Below, in pieces: positions 9,534-17,905 of a DNA stretch of 64,000 nt. The stretch spans positions 310,001 through 374,000 of the forward strand of contig CAWEZO010000002.1 of the NCBI GenBank assembly GCA_963813635.1, read 5' to 3'. The notes beneath the pieces are model-generated. The model searched no databases. It was not told the origin of the DNA and saw nothing but the letters and a program-made list of their open reading frames with translations. Position 1 is the first letter of the stretch; every line of letters begins with the position of its first letter. The translations under genes and the position numbers were made by a program. Source of the DNA: JBBRZM01 sp963813635. GTDB taxonomy: Bacteria > Actinomycetota > Acidimicrobiia > IMCC26256 > JBBRZM01.

Positions 9534-10443
9534 GTGCAGCCGGCAGTGCGCGACGCGATCGACGGGGCTCGGCGACGGGTCGTGCTCGCCGGACCACGCA
9601 TCGTGCACGCGGGGCCGGAAGCGGTGGCCGGACTGCATGCATTCGCGGCGGCAGCGAACGTCGGCGTCGCGAACACCTGGGGGGCGAAGGGGCTGTTCGC
9701 GTGGGACAGCCCGTACCACCTGGGCACGTGCGGGCTCCAGGCACGCGACTTCGAGCTCCTCGGGTTCGGCGACGTCGATCTCATCATCACGACCGGCATC
9801 GACATCGACGAGTCACCTTCGGCGCGGTACGCGCTCGCACCGACCGTCGACGTGCCGCCCCAAGATCTCGACGCGCTTGCCCACGTGGTGACGGCGAACG
9901 AGTCGCCGATCCGGCCGAGCGTGCTGTACGAGCGCATCGCGGCGATCGTGCAGCCCGGCTACGAAGCCACGAGGGTGCCACTGCATCCGGCCCACGCCGT
10001 CGCGGACGTGCGCGCCGCGTTGCCGTCCGGCGGGCGCGTGAGCGCCGAGCCCGGGCCCGTGGGGCTGTGGATGGCACGCGCGTTCCCGACCACGGAGCTC
10101 GGCAGCGTCTTCGTGCCGGCGCAGCGCGCCCCGGGCGTGACACTCGCTCGAGCATGCGAGGACGCGCGTGCCGGGCGCGTTCGCGATCGCCATGACCCAC
10201 GCCCCGCTCGGCGGCGAGACGCAGCGCGCGCTGGACGAGTGCGCGCGCGACGACATTGCCTTGGGCGTCATCGTGTGGGACGACGCCGCACCGCGTCTGG
10301 CGGTCGACGCGTACCGCGCCGCGATCGCGACTGCGCTCGGCACCCAGGGCTTCACGCGCATCGACGTCCCTGTCGATCTCACCGTCACACGCGAGCTCAT
10401 CGCCATCGCGGGACCCGTCGTCGCATGGGGCGGCAGCGACTGA
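9534..10443 (+). CDS. Degenerate thiamine-diphosphate-enzyme-like protein, one frameshift
   Basis: About 302 codons. The first half (VVLAGPRIVHAGPEAVAGLH, then GVANTWGAKGLFAWDS) resembles the central (TPP_M) domain of acetolactate-synthase-type enzymes. The second half aligns in outline with the C-terminal pyrophosphate domain. The expected GDG(x)nN cofactor signature is not seen, and there is no N-terminal pyrimidine domain, so catalysis is doubtful. The GTG at 9534 is in frame and follows no other gene; it is a best guess. The frame changes near 10169 (ARACEDAR then VPGAFAIAMTHAPLGG). It lies 63 bases upstream of an SDR gene and is probably cotranscribed with it. Confidence 0.6.
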
Positions 10444-10506
10444 CCGTTGGCGGCGACCGCCGCCGGCCTGTCATCCTCACGGGGCGGCCGGAAGGAGAAA
10501 CCGACA

Positions 10507-11307
10507 ATGGCAGAGCAACGCACCGCGATCGTCACCGGCGCGTCATCGGGCATCGGTCGCGCCATCGCTGTGGCGTTCGGCGAGCTGGGCTGGCGGGTCG
10601 GTGTCGGTGCGCGCCGCGTCGCTCCCCTTCGCCAGGCAGCCGACGAGGTCAAGGATGCCGGCGGCGAAGCATTCGCCCACGCGCTCGACGTCACCGATCC
10701 GTCGTCGGCAAGCACCTTCTTCACCGCTGTCGAAGCCGTGTTCGGTCCCGTCGATGTGCTCGTCAACAACGCGGGGATGTCGACACCGGGCCGCTTTCAC
10801 GAGGTGGCGGTCGACGCGTTGCAACAGGAAGTGGCAACGAATCTCCTCGGGCCCATGTACCTGAGCCGCCTCGCGATCGCATCGCTCCTCGGCCGTGGGG
10901 TGCCCGGCGATCTCGTGTTCATCTCGTCCGACGCCTCGCGTCAGCCGCGGCCGCGCATGGTCGCCTACACCGCGACCAAAGCCGGGCTCGAGGCGATGGC
11001 GCGCGCGCTTTCGATGGAGCTGGAAGGGACCGGCATCCGCTCGACCACGATTCGTCTCGGCCCGACCTTGAGCGACTTCGGCGCCCGATGGCAGAGTGAC
11101 GAGTTGCGGGAGCTGATGACGTACTGGCCCCGCTACGGCCTGCAACGCCACGTCGCCACGCTCGAGCCGGCTGCGGTTGCGCGTGCCGTGGTCACCGCGG
11201 TGACCGCGCCGCCTGGCGTGCACATCGACACGATCGAGGTGCAGCCCGAGGCGCCCGTCGCCGTCGAAGAGCCGGCATCAGAGCCGGAGTCGCCGCCGGC
11301 GACCTGA
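10507..11307 (+). CDS. Short-chain dehydrogenase/reductase (SDR)
   Basis: 266 residues. The cofactor motif TGASSGIG is at residues 10-17, NNAG near residue 90, the catalytic Ser in VFISSDAS, and YTATK supplies Tyr and Lys. It would oxidise or reduce a hydroxyl/keto group with NAD(P)(H). A good ribosome binding site (GGAAGGAG) precedes the ATG at 10507. The C-terminal 30 residues are Pro/Glu-rich (EAPVAVEEPASEPESPPAT), an unusual acidic tail. It is in a rightward run with the following amidohydrolase. Intact; substrate unknown. Confidence 0.9.
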   Translation: MAEQRTAIVTGASSGIGRAIAVAFGELGWRVGVGARRVAPLRQAADEVKDAGGEAFAHALDVTDPSSASTFFTAVEAVFGPVDVLVNNAGMSTPGRFHEVAVDALQQEVATNLLGPMYLSRLAIASLLGRGVPGDLVFISSDASRQPRPRMVAYTATKAGLEAMARALSMELEGTGIRSTTIRLGPTLSDFGARWQSDELRELMTYWPRYGLQRHVATLEPAAVARAVVTAVTAPPGVHIDTIEVQPEAPVAVEEPASEPESPPAT

Positions 11308-11379
11308 GCGATACGCTGACGCTGGCGTCGCGTTTCGCTCGCCGGGCGTGCGGCGGCGCACCGAGGAGGCGAGAGCTCA

Positions 11380-12663
11380 ATGCGCACCGAGGACATGATC
11401 GTCGTCAGCGTCGATGACCATGTGGTCGAGCCCCCCGATCTCTTCGAGGGACATCTGCCGGCCAAGTACCAAGACATTGCGCCGCACATCGTGCACAAGG
11501 ACGACGGCACCGACGTGTGGCAGTTCCTCGAGATCGAGGTGCCCAACATCGGGCTCAACGCAGTGGCCGGGCGTCCGCTCGACGAGTACGGGATCGATCC
11601 CACTTCGTTCGACGAGATCCGGCCCGGGTGCTTCGACGTCGAGAAGCGCATCCTCGACATGAACGCCAACGGCGTGCTCGGCTCGCTCAACTTTCCGTCA
11701 CTCCCGGGCTTTGCCGGCCGCCTCTTCGCCGCGCTCAAGGATCGCGACGCCGCCCGCGCGCTCACCGAGGCGTACAACGACTGGCACATCGACGACTGGT
11801 GCGGCGGCGCGCCCGGCCGGTTCATCCCGTTGTCGGTGCCGATGATCTGGAATCCCGAGTGGTTGGCCGCCGAAATACGGCGGGTCGCCAAGAAGGGATG
11901 CCACGCGGTCACGTTCCCCGAGAACCCCGTCCCGCTGCATCTGCCCAGCCTGCACTCCGACCATTGGGATCCGGTGTGGCAGGCGTGCTCCGACGAGGGC
12001 ACGATCGTCTGCATGCACATCGGGTCGTCGTCGCAACTCGTCACGACCGCGCCCGACGCGCCGATCGACGTGATGATCGTGCTCCAGCCGATGAACATCG
12101 TGCAGTGCGCGGCCGACATCATCCACTCGCCGATCTTCAAGAAGTTTCCCGACCTCACCGTTGCGCTCTCCGAGGGCGGGATCGGGTGGATCCCTTATTT
12201 CCTCGAGCGACTCGACCACAGCTATCGCACCCACAAGGCGTGGACGGGCGCCGACTTCGGCTCCAAGATGCCGAGCGAGGTGTTCATGGAGCACGTCCTG
12301 CTCTGTTACATCACGGATCGATTCGGGGTGCGCCAGGCGCGCGAGATCGGCGTCGATCGGATCACGGTCGAGATCGACTACCCCCATTCCGACACCACCT
12401 GGCCGCGGGCGCCGGAGCGGCTGATGGGCGATTTCGAGCAGACCGACCTCACCGACGGCGAGATCGACCGGATGACGCACCTCAACGCGATGGAGCACTT
12501 CCGCTACGACCCGTTCGCCGTGCGGCCGCGCGAGCGTTGCACGGTGGGCGCGTTGCGAGCGGAGGCCATCGGCGTCGACGTCGAGCCTCGGTCCACCGCG
12601 ACACGACCGAAAGCGGCGCGCGACGGTGCGGTGAAGATCACCGACCTCACCGCGACTGCGTGA
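11380..12663 (+). CDS. Amidohydrolase-2 family metal-dependent hydrolase
   Basis: 427 residues of the amidohydrolase-related (PF04909-type) TIM-barrel family, which includes decarboxylases and hydrolases of aromatic or ring-opened acids. The metal-site start SVDDHVVEPPDLF is at residues 9-21, AYNDWHIDDWCGGAPGRFIP is mid-protein, CMHIGSSS supplies the next His, and ITVEIDYPHSDTTWP contains the C-terminal Asp region. A GAGGAGG-type binding site precedes ATG 11380. The last 50 residues are a poorly conserved Arg/Ala-rich extension. It shares family with 36054-37268 and with the remnant at 19460. It overlaps the next gene by 4 bases. Confidence 0.88.
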   Translation: MRTEDMIVVSVDDHVVEPPDLFEGHLPAKYQDIAPHIVHKDDGTDVWQFLEIEVPNIGLNAVAGRPLDEYGIDPTSFDEIRPGCFDVEKRILDMNANGVLGSLNFPSLPGFAGRLFAALKDRDAARALTEAYNDWHIDDWCGGAPGRFIPLSVPMIWNPEWLAAEIRRVAKKGCHAVTFPENPVPLHLPSLHSDHWDPVWQACSDEGTIVCMHIGSSSQLVTTAPDAPIDVMIVLQPMNIVQCAADIIHSPIFKKFPDLTVALSEGGIGWIPYFLERLDHSYRTHKAWTGADFGSKMPSEVFMEHVLLCYITDRFGVRQAREIGVDRITVEIDYPHSDTTWPRAPERLMGDFEQTDLTDGEIDRMTHLNAMEHFRYDPFAVRPRERCTVGALRAEAIGVDVEPRSTATRPKAARDGAVKITDLTATA

Positions 12664-12941
12664 CCAACGACACACCCGACAAGTCCGCGCCCCGGCCGCT
12701 ACCGCAACGGCCGCCGCGCCCGTTGGTGCTGCATTACGTGATCGACAGCGCGGTCGTGTTCCTGGCCCTGGTGGTGGTCGCGTTCTTCGTCGGGTTTGCG
12801 TTGGCAGCGACGGCAATCGCCGCGCTCGTGATCGGGGTGCCCGCTGCCCTGTGGACACGGCGGCTGGAAGAGCAGGCGCTCGCGGCCCGACCGTCGGCCG
12901 GCGGCAGTCCCGAAGAGGGAAGTCCTCAGCCGCCTGACTAG
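12660..12941 (+). CDS. Small two-helix membrane protein
   Basis: A 93-residue protein beginning with a Pro-rich cytosolic segment (PRPLPQRPPRPLVLHY). A long hydrophobic stretch of about 40 residues follows (VVFLALVVVAFFVGFALAAT and on), enough for two helices, then a charged C-terminal tail. The GTG at 12660 overlaps the amidohydrolase stop as GTGA, which fixes the start. No function can be assigned; its place between the amidohydrolase and the HlyIII gene suggests one transcript. Confidence 0.75.
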   Translation: MTNDTPDKSAPRPLPQRPPRPLVLHYVIDSAVVFLALVVVAFFVGFALAATAIAALVIGVPAALWTRRLEEQALAARPSAGGSPEEGSPQPPD

Positions 12942-12951
12942 CCTGCGCGCC

Positions 12952-13617
12952 ATGCAGGCTTCGAGCAGCGAGCAGGATCTCGACGTCAAGCCGCTGCTCC
13001 GCGGCGTCTTTCATCAATGGACGTTCTTCGTCTCGATCGTGGCCGGGATCGCGCTGGTGATCACCGCGCCATCGGGGCGGGCAACGGTGTGCGCGTGCAT
13101 CTACGCCGTCACGATCTCGGCGATGCTCGGCGTCAGCGCGGCCTATCACCGGATCTCGTGGCCACCGGCAGCCGAGGCGCGCATGCGCCGGCTCGACCAC
13201 ACGACCATCTTCTTCGCGATCGCGGGCACCTACACGCCGATCGCGCTGCTCGTGCTCCACGGCGCGATCGAGGCGATCGTGCTCATCGCCGTGTGGGTCG
13301 GCGCGATCGCCGGGATCATCGTCGAGTGGCTGCCGGTCAAGCCGCCCCGCGGCTACGTCACCGCGGTCTACGTGACACTCGGGTGGGTCGCGGTGATCGC
13401 GATGCCCCAACTCCTGTCGGAGTTCAGCACCGCGGCACTGTTCGGCCTCATTGCGGGCGGCGTGCTCTACACCGTCGGCGCGGTCGCGTACGGCCTCAAG
13501 CGACCCGACCCCTGGCCGCGCGTGTTCGGCTACCACGAGGTCTGGCACTGCTTCGTGATCGCGGCGGCGGTGGCGCACTATTGCGTCATCGCGTTCGCCG
13601 TGCTCCCCCGCGGCTGA
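12952..13617 (+). CDS. Hemolysin III/PAQR-family membrane protein
   Basis: 221 residues with seven hydrophobic segments. The PAQR/HlyIII signature residues are visible: SAAYHRISW near residue 65, RRLDHTTIFFAIAGTYTPIA near residue 80, and YHEVWHCFVIAAAVAHY at the C-terminus. These Asp/His residues bind zinc in characterised family members. The bacterial proteins (TrhA/YqfA type) affect membrane lipid or energy homeostasis; true haemolysis is not implied. ATG at 12952 lies 10 bases after the preceding stop. Intact. Confidence 0.9.
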   Translation: MQASSSEQDLDVKPLLRGVFHQWTFFVSIVAGIALVITAPSGRATVCACIYAVTISAMLGVSAAYHRISWPPAAEARMRRLDHTTIFFAIAGTYTPIALLVLHGAIEAIVLIAVWVGAIAGIIVEWLPVKPPRGYVTAVYVTLGWVAVIAMPQLLSEFSTAALFGLIAGGVLYTVGAVAYGLKRPDPWPRVFGYHEVWHCFVIAAAVAHYCVIAFAVLPRG

Positions 13618-13639
13618 TGCGCGCGCCATGCAACGCCCG

Positions 13640-13686
13640 TTCTGGGCAGAGTTTTCGACCGTAGTGGTCGAAAACTCATCCCAGAA
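13640..13686. repeat. 47-nt nested palindrome
   Basis: Outer arms TTCTGGG (13640-13646) and CCCAGAA (13680-13686) enclose inner arms GAGTTTTCGACC (13649-13660) and GGTCGAAAACTC (13666-13677) around a GTAGT loop. Both arms are perfect, with two unpaired bases on each side between them. It lies between two rightward genes. It could end hlyIII transcription or be a mobile palindromic unit like those at 16123, 19357 and 49166, whose architecture it shares though not their sequence. Confidence 0.9.
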
Positions 13687-13699
13687 GCGAGGGTGGGCC

Positions 13700-14455
13700 G
13701 TGCTTTCCGACCACGAACGGCGCAACCGCGAGTTCTGGGATGCCGATGCCGACGCGTATCAAGCTGCGCACGCGACCCAGCTCGACCCGGATGCGCCCAT
13801 GGGCTGGGGTGTGTGGCACGTGCCCGAACGCGACGTTGCCGCGCTCGGCGAGGTCCGCGGCCGGACCGTGCTGGAGCTGGGGTGCGGCGCGGCGCAGTGG
13901 TCGATCCAACTTGCGGAGGTGGGCGCGCGCCCGTTCGGCGTCGACCTCTCGGTCGCGCAACTGGGTCATGCGCGCATGGAGATGCAGCGCGCCGGCAGGT
14001 CGCTACCCCTCGTGCTTGCAAGCGGCGAGCAGGTGCCGTTTCGCGACGGGTCGTTCGACGTCGTGTTCTGCGATCACGGCGCGATGAGCTTCTGCGACCC
14101 GGAAGACACCGTGCCCGAAGCGGCGCGGCTGCTCCGCTCCGGCGGGCGGCTCGTGTTCAACGCGACAACAGCCCTCGTGTACTGGACGTACAACCGTCGC
14201 CGCGACCGTCAGTCACGCAAGCTGCACGAGCCAATGTTCGGCCGGCGGCGCTGGGACTTCGGCGACGGCACCGTCGATTACGCGATTCCCAACGGGGAGT
14301 GGATCCGGCTGTTTCGCCGGCACGGTCTCGTCGTCGACGATTTGATCGAGCTGCGACCACCCAAGGGCGCCACGACCACGTATCCCGACTTCGTGCCGTA
14401 CCGCTGGGCCCGGCGCTGGCCCGCCGAGCAGATCTGGTGCGTGCACAAGCCGTAG
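13700..14455 (+). CDS. SAM-dependent class I methyltransferase
   Basis: 251 residues of the methyltransferase-11 type. Motif I is VLELGCGAAQWSIQLAEVG, followed by GVDLSVAQL (motif II acidic residue). DGSFDVVFCDHGAMSFCDPE is the post-II region and GGRLVFN the motif III strand. Such proteins methylate small molecules; nothing shows the substrate. GTG at 13700 is preferred to ATG 13628 because the longer reading would run through the palindrome at 13640-13686, and a purine-rich GAGGGTGG lies upstream of the GTG. Convergent with the ligase at 14456, with no gap. Intact. Confidence 0.85.
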   Translation: MLSDHERRNREFWDADADAYQAAHATQLDPDAPMGWGVWHVPERDVAALGEVRGRTVLELGCGAAQWSIQLAEVGARPFGVDLSVAQLGHARMEMQRAGRSLPLVLASGEQVPFRDGSFDVVFCDHGAMSFCDPEDTVPEAARLLRSGGRLVFNATTALVYWTYNRRRDRQSRKLHEPMFGRRRWDFGDGTVDYAIPNGEWIRLFRRHGLVVDDLIELRPPKGATTTYPDFVPYRWARRWPAEQIWCVHKP

Positions 14456-16083
14456 TCAGCGGCGCTCGAACGTGAACCCCGCGGCTTCGCGGTCCCAGGT
14501 CTCCTCGGTGACGCCCTCGTCGCGTAGCTGGTACTTCAACACCCGGCCGACGGGATTGCGCGGCAGGTCGGGGCGAAACTCGATGTACCGAGGCAACGCG
14601 AAGTACGGGACCTTGTCGACCGCCCACTCGCACAGCTCCTCGGGAGTGAGCGCGATGTCGGGCTGCAGGACGGCGGTGATCTTCACGTCGTCTTCGCCCA
14701 CGTCGCTCGGCACCGAATGCACGGCGACGTCTTTGATCGCGGGATGCGCCGAGGAACGTGCGCTCCATCTCGAAGCTGGAGATGTTCTCACCGCGGCGTC
14801 GCAGTGCAGTCCTTCTTGCGGTCGACGAAGTACAGGAAGCCGTCGTCATCGAGGCGGCCGAGGTCGCCGGTGTGGAACCACAGGTTGCGCAACGCGTCGA
14901 CCGTCGCCTCGGGCCGGCGCCAGTAGCCGGCGAACATCAGGTTTGGTCCCTGGGGCCGGCACACGATCTCGCCGGTCTCGCCGACCGCGACCGGGTTGTC
15001 GTCGTCGTCGACGAGCCGCACGTCGAACTCGTGGCGGTTGGGCTTGCCGGCCGCGCCGACCTTGTTGGTCTCACCGGCGTCGAGCATGGAGATGAGCGAC
15101 GCCTCGGTGAGGCCGTAGCCACCGCTGAACGTCGCGCAGCCGAAGCGTTCGCGCCAGATCGCGTCGACGTCGGGCGGCATCGGCGCGGCCGCGCACATCC
15201 GCAGACGATGACCTTCCTGATCGGGATGATCGGGCGCGTTCGCGATCAGGATCGCGAGCGAACCGAGCATCGACAGCATGGTCGCGTTGCGTGCGCTTGA
15301 CCTCGGACCAGAACCGGCTGACACGGAGAACTGGCGGACGATGCTCGCGCGGCCTGCCGACCACGAGCGTCCCGACGACGCACACCGAGATCGCATTGAA
15401 GTGGAACAGCGGCAGCGGTGTGAGCACGACGTCGTCGGGCCGGCGCTGCCACGCGCGGGCGATCTGCTCCGCGAGCGCGACGATGTAGTGGTGCGGCAGC
15501 ATGCAGCCCTTCGACGGTCCGGTCGTGCCGGCGGTGTAGATGAAGCACGCCAGGTCGGCCGGACCGACCGCGGCATCGGTCGACCGGCGCGTCGGATGCG
15601 CCGTCGAGCAGTCGCGCGCCAGTCGTCGCCGGGGCACGGCCGTGATCGGCGTCGTCGGGCTCGCCGATCACGATCGCGACCATCAGATCCGGCAGCGCCC
15701 CGCCGTATCGCGATACCTCGGCGACCCGAGCGGCGAGGTCGCCCTGGACGACGATCACCTTCGGGCGCCGAGTCGGCCAGCACGATGCCGCAGGAACTCG
15801 CCCTTGTACGCCGTGTTGACCGGCACCTGGATCGCACCGAGCTTGAGCGCGGCGAAGAAGGTGATGACCTGCTCCGGCCAGTTCTCGAGCAGGGTGGCGA
15901 CTCGGTCGGCTCGGCCCACACCCAGTGCCGCGAGCGCGTGCGCGAGCGCGGTTGGAGGCGGCGTCCATCTCGCGCGCGGTGAAGGCGACGCCTTCGAAAT
16001 CGAGGTACGGGCCATCGGCATCGCGGTCGAGTACGCGTCGCGAGCACCTCGAGCACGGTCGTTTGGCGCTGCACCTCTGCCAT
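14456..16083 (-). CDS. Acyl-CoA ligase (AMP-forming, CaiC-like), multiple frameshifts
   Basis: One ANL-superfamily gene of about 540 codons that activates a carboxylate to its CoA thioester through an acyl-adenylate. In order it shows MAEVQRQTTVLEVL, FTARE(M/L)DAASN, RVATLLENWPEQVITFFAALKLGA, FIYTAGTTGPSKGCMLPHH (P-loop-like AMP motif), GYGLTEASLISML, WFHTGDLGRLDDDGFLYFVDRKKD and a C-terminal GRVLKYQLR lysine. Frames change near 14755, 14800, 15190, 15300, 15600, 15780, 15955 and 16045, so indels are frequent here. All motifs survive in order. ATG at 16083. The overall pattern is closest to crotonobetaine/carnitine-CoA-ligase-like proteins; the substrate is not known. Confidence 0.85.
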
Positions 16084-16122
16084 CGCACCTGACAATACCG
16101 TGGCCGATGAGGTCACCCATCT

Positions 16123-16175
16123 CGAACTGGTCCGCGTTCACTCAAGGAAGACTTGAGCGATCGCGTACCAGTTCG
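16123..16175. repeat. Palindromic repeat family A, copy 1 (53 nt)
   Basis: Outer arms CGAACTGGT (16123-16131) and ACCAGTTCG (16167-16175); inner arms CTCAAG (16141-16146) and CTTGAG (16152-16157) around GAAGA. It lies in the 185-base gap between two leftward genes, 20 bases from copy 2. Most of its bases are shared with copy 2 and with the reverse complement of copy 3 at 19357-19409. Confidence 0.95.
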
Positions 16176-16195
16176 GGGAATTGGGCGGGAGACCT

Positions 16196-16248
16196 CGAAC
16201 TGGTCCGCATTCACTCAAGGAAAACTTGAGCGATCGCGGGCCAGTTCG
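16196..16248. repeat. Palindromic repeat family A, copy 2 (53 nt)
   Basis: Same orientation as copy 1 and nearly identical: arms CGAACTGG (16196-16203) and CCAGTTCG (16241-16248), inner CTCAAG (16214-16219) and CTTGAG (16225-16230) around GAAAA. The two copies are separated by 20 bases of unrelated sequence, so this is a spaced direct repeat of a palindromic unit and not a simple extension. Confidence 0.95.
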
Positions 16249-16268
16249 GGGGGTCGGGTGACCGGATA

Positions 16269-16943
16269 TCAGAGATCGAGGGTGTTGCCCTCGATCAGAC
16301 CGGCGCGGTGGGCCGCCTTCGCTTTCGTGCGCACCAGGACGTCGCGCGGCGCGCGGACGATCTGGCCGGCCGTCTCGAGCGCTGCCGCCTCCAGGTCATG
16401 GCCGGGCACCACGCGGCTGACGATGCCGAGCCGATAGGCCTCGGCCACCTCGATCGGCCTCCCCGTGAAGCACAGGTCGCGCGCCACCGCTCCACCGACG
16501 AGGTCGTAGAGGGGGCCGTAGAGCACGTCACTGAAGGTCTGCTCCGGGTGGGCGAAGCGCGCGGTGTCGGCTGCGATTCGGATGTCACACATCACGGCGA
16601 CGTCGAAGCCACCCGCGAGCGCGGCGCCGTTCACCGCGGCCACGAGCGGAAGCGGAAACTCGATGAACACCCTGTGAAACCGGTTGGCCGAGTCCCAGAG
16701 CCGTTTCGCGTACGCAGCGTCACCGAGGCCGTCGAACTCCTTGAGGTCGAAACCGGCGCTGAACGTGTCGCCCGCTCCGGTGACGATGACGACCTTCACC
16801 GACTCGTCGGCGGCAAGCGCGTCGAGCGCGTCGCTGACCTCGTCGCGCAGCTGGATCGACAACGCGTTCTTCTTCTCGGGTCGGTTGAGCGTGACGCGCG
16901 CGACGTCGTCGGCGGGGCGGTCGACGAGAACGAGGTCGGACAT
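16269..16943 (-). CDS. Enoyl-CoA hydratase/isomerase family protein
   Basis: 224 residues of the crotonase fold. LNRPEKKNALS is the N-terminal strand, GAGDTFSAGFDLKEF the first oxyanion-hole segment, and VNGAALAGGFDVAVMCDIRIA the second. The second catalytic Glu position is occupied within FAHPEQTFSDVLY. It would hydrate or isomerise an enoyl-CoA made by the acyl-CoA dehydrogenases upstream. ATG at 16943 (MSDLVLVDRP) is chosen because the longer reading has no homologous sequence. It is the last gene of a leftward unit with the two dehydrogenases, 32 bases after them. It is shorter than the usual 250-260 residues. Intact. Confidence 0.88.
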   Translation of the reverse strand: MSDLVLVDRPADDVARVTLNRPEKKNALSIQLRDEVSDALDALAADESVKVVIVTGAGDTFSAGFDLKEFDGLGDAAYAKRLWDSANRFHRVFIEFPLPLVAAVNGAALAGGFDVAVMCDIRIAADTARFAHPEQTFSDVLYGPLYDLVGGAVARDLCFTGRPIEVAEAYRLGIVSRVVPGHDLEAAALETAGQIVRAPRDVLVRTKAKAAHRAGLIEGNTLDL

Positions 16944-16975
16944 GGGAACGCCTTTCGTTTGCGTGTGCCGTGTTT

Positions 16976-17905
16976 CTAGCGTGTCGGTGTCATGAGCGTC
17001 GCCGCGACGGCGTCGGCACAAGAATCGACCGACTCCAACGTGTCGAGCACCCACGCCCGCTTGAGGTACAGGTGCACGTCGACCTCCCACGTGAAGCCCA
17101 TCCCACCGTGCACCTGGGTCGCCGTCTTGCCGTTGGTGATCGCGGCCTCGGTCGCCAGGAGCGTCGCGCCGCTGATCGCCCCCGCGGCCCCCTCGAGATC
17201 GGGGTCATCGAGGTGCGCGCCGGCTGCGTAGACGGCGGCGCGCGCAACCTCGGTGCGCACCAGCATGTCGGCGAGCAGATGCTTGATCGCCTGGAACGAT
17301 CCGATCGGACGGTCGAACTGCTCGCGTTCCTTCGCGTACGCGACGGAAAGCTCCGTCATGCGTTCCGCGAGGCCGAGCGCGAATGCGGCCGAGAGCACCT
17401 CGCCCTGCCATTGCCACGCGGCCGGGAGCTCGGGCCCGGCAAGCTGCTCGCCCTGGGGCAGCACGCCGACCCGCCACACCGGGGTGAGCGGATCGAGCGG
17501 CCAGGTCACCTCGTCGCCGTCGACGGTCGACGGATCGATCGTCCACACGCCCGCCTCGTCGATGACGAGCAGCGTGTCGAGGCGGTCAAGGTGCTCGATC
17601 ATCACCGCGTTGCCATCACGCGGGCGACCGGTGCCGGCCACGATCCCGTCGACGAGGCCGTGGGCCAGGCTCCCGGCAATGAGCGGGCCCGGTACGCAGG
17701 AGATGCCGAGCTGCTCGAACACGACGACGGTGTCGGCCCAGCCGAAGCCGTCGGCACGTAACGAGAGCACACCGGCGCCGGCAAGCTCGTCCCACATCGC
17801 GCGATCGAAGCCGTGGCGAATGCGCGCGCTATCGAACCGGCCGTCGAGCAGGCTGCGGATCCCGTCGCGGAGCGCAACCTGATCGTCGGTGAGATCGAGG
17901 TTCAC
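16976..17905 (-). CDS. Acyl-CoA dehydrogenase, short subunit of a probable heteromeric pair
   Basis: 309 residues, shorter than a normal 380-residue acyl-CoA dehydrogenase. The N-terminus NLDLTDDQVALRDGIRSLLD is the usual helical start, the middle beta domain is reduced, and the C-terminal helical domain is good (AKEREQFDRPIGSFQAIKHL, THEN ATQVHGGMGFTWEVDVHLYL). Paired unequal FadE subunits, where one chain has a degenerate active site, form alpha2beta2 enzymes in actinobacterial sterol degradation. GTG at 17905 overlaps the stop of the partner gene (GTGA), which supports obligate pairing. It would oxidise an acyl-CoA to the enoyl-CoA with FAD. Intact. Confidence 0.87.
   Translation of the reverse strand: MNLDLTDDQVALRDGIRSLLDGRFDSARIRHGFDRAMWDELAGAGVLSLRADGFGWADTVVVFEQLGISCVPGPLIAGSLAHGLVDGIVAGTGRPRDGNAVMIEHLDRLDTLLVIDEAGVWTIDPSTVDGDEVTWPLDPLTPVWRVGVLPQGEQLAGPELPAAWQWQGEVLSAAFALGLAERMTELSVAYAKEREQFDRPIGSFQAIKHLLADMLVRTEVARAAVYAAGAHLDDPDLEGAAGAISGATLLATEAAITNGKTATQVHGGMGFTWEVDVHLYLKRAWVLDTLESVDSCADAVAATLMTPTR

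Noticed and set aside
16157..16164. GCGATCGC octamer in the family A repeats as a cyanobacterial HIP1-type motif
   Set aside because: It occurs only as part of the palindromic repeat here, and the organism is clearly not a cyanobacterium.
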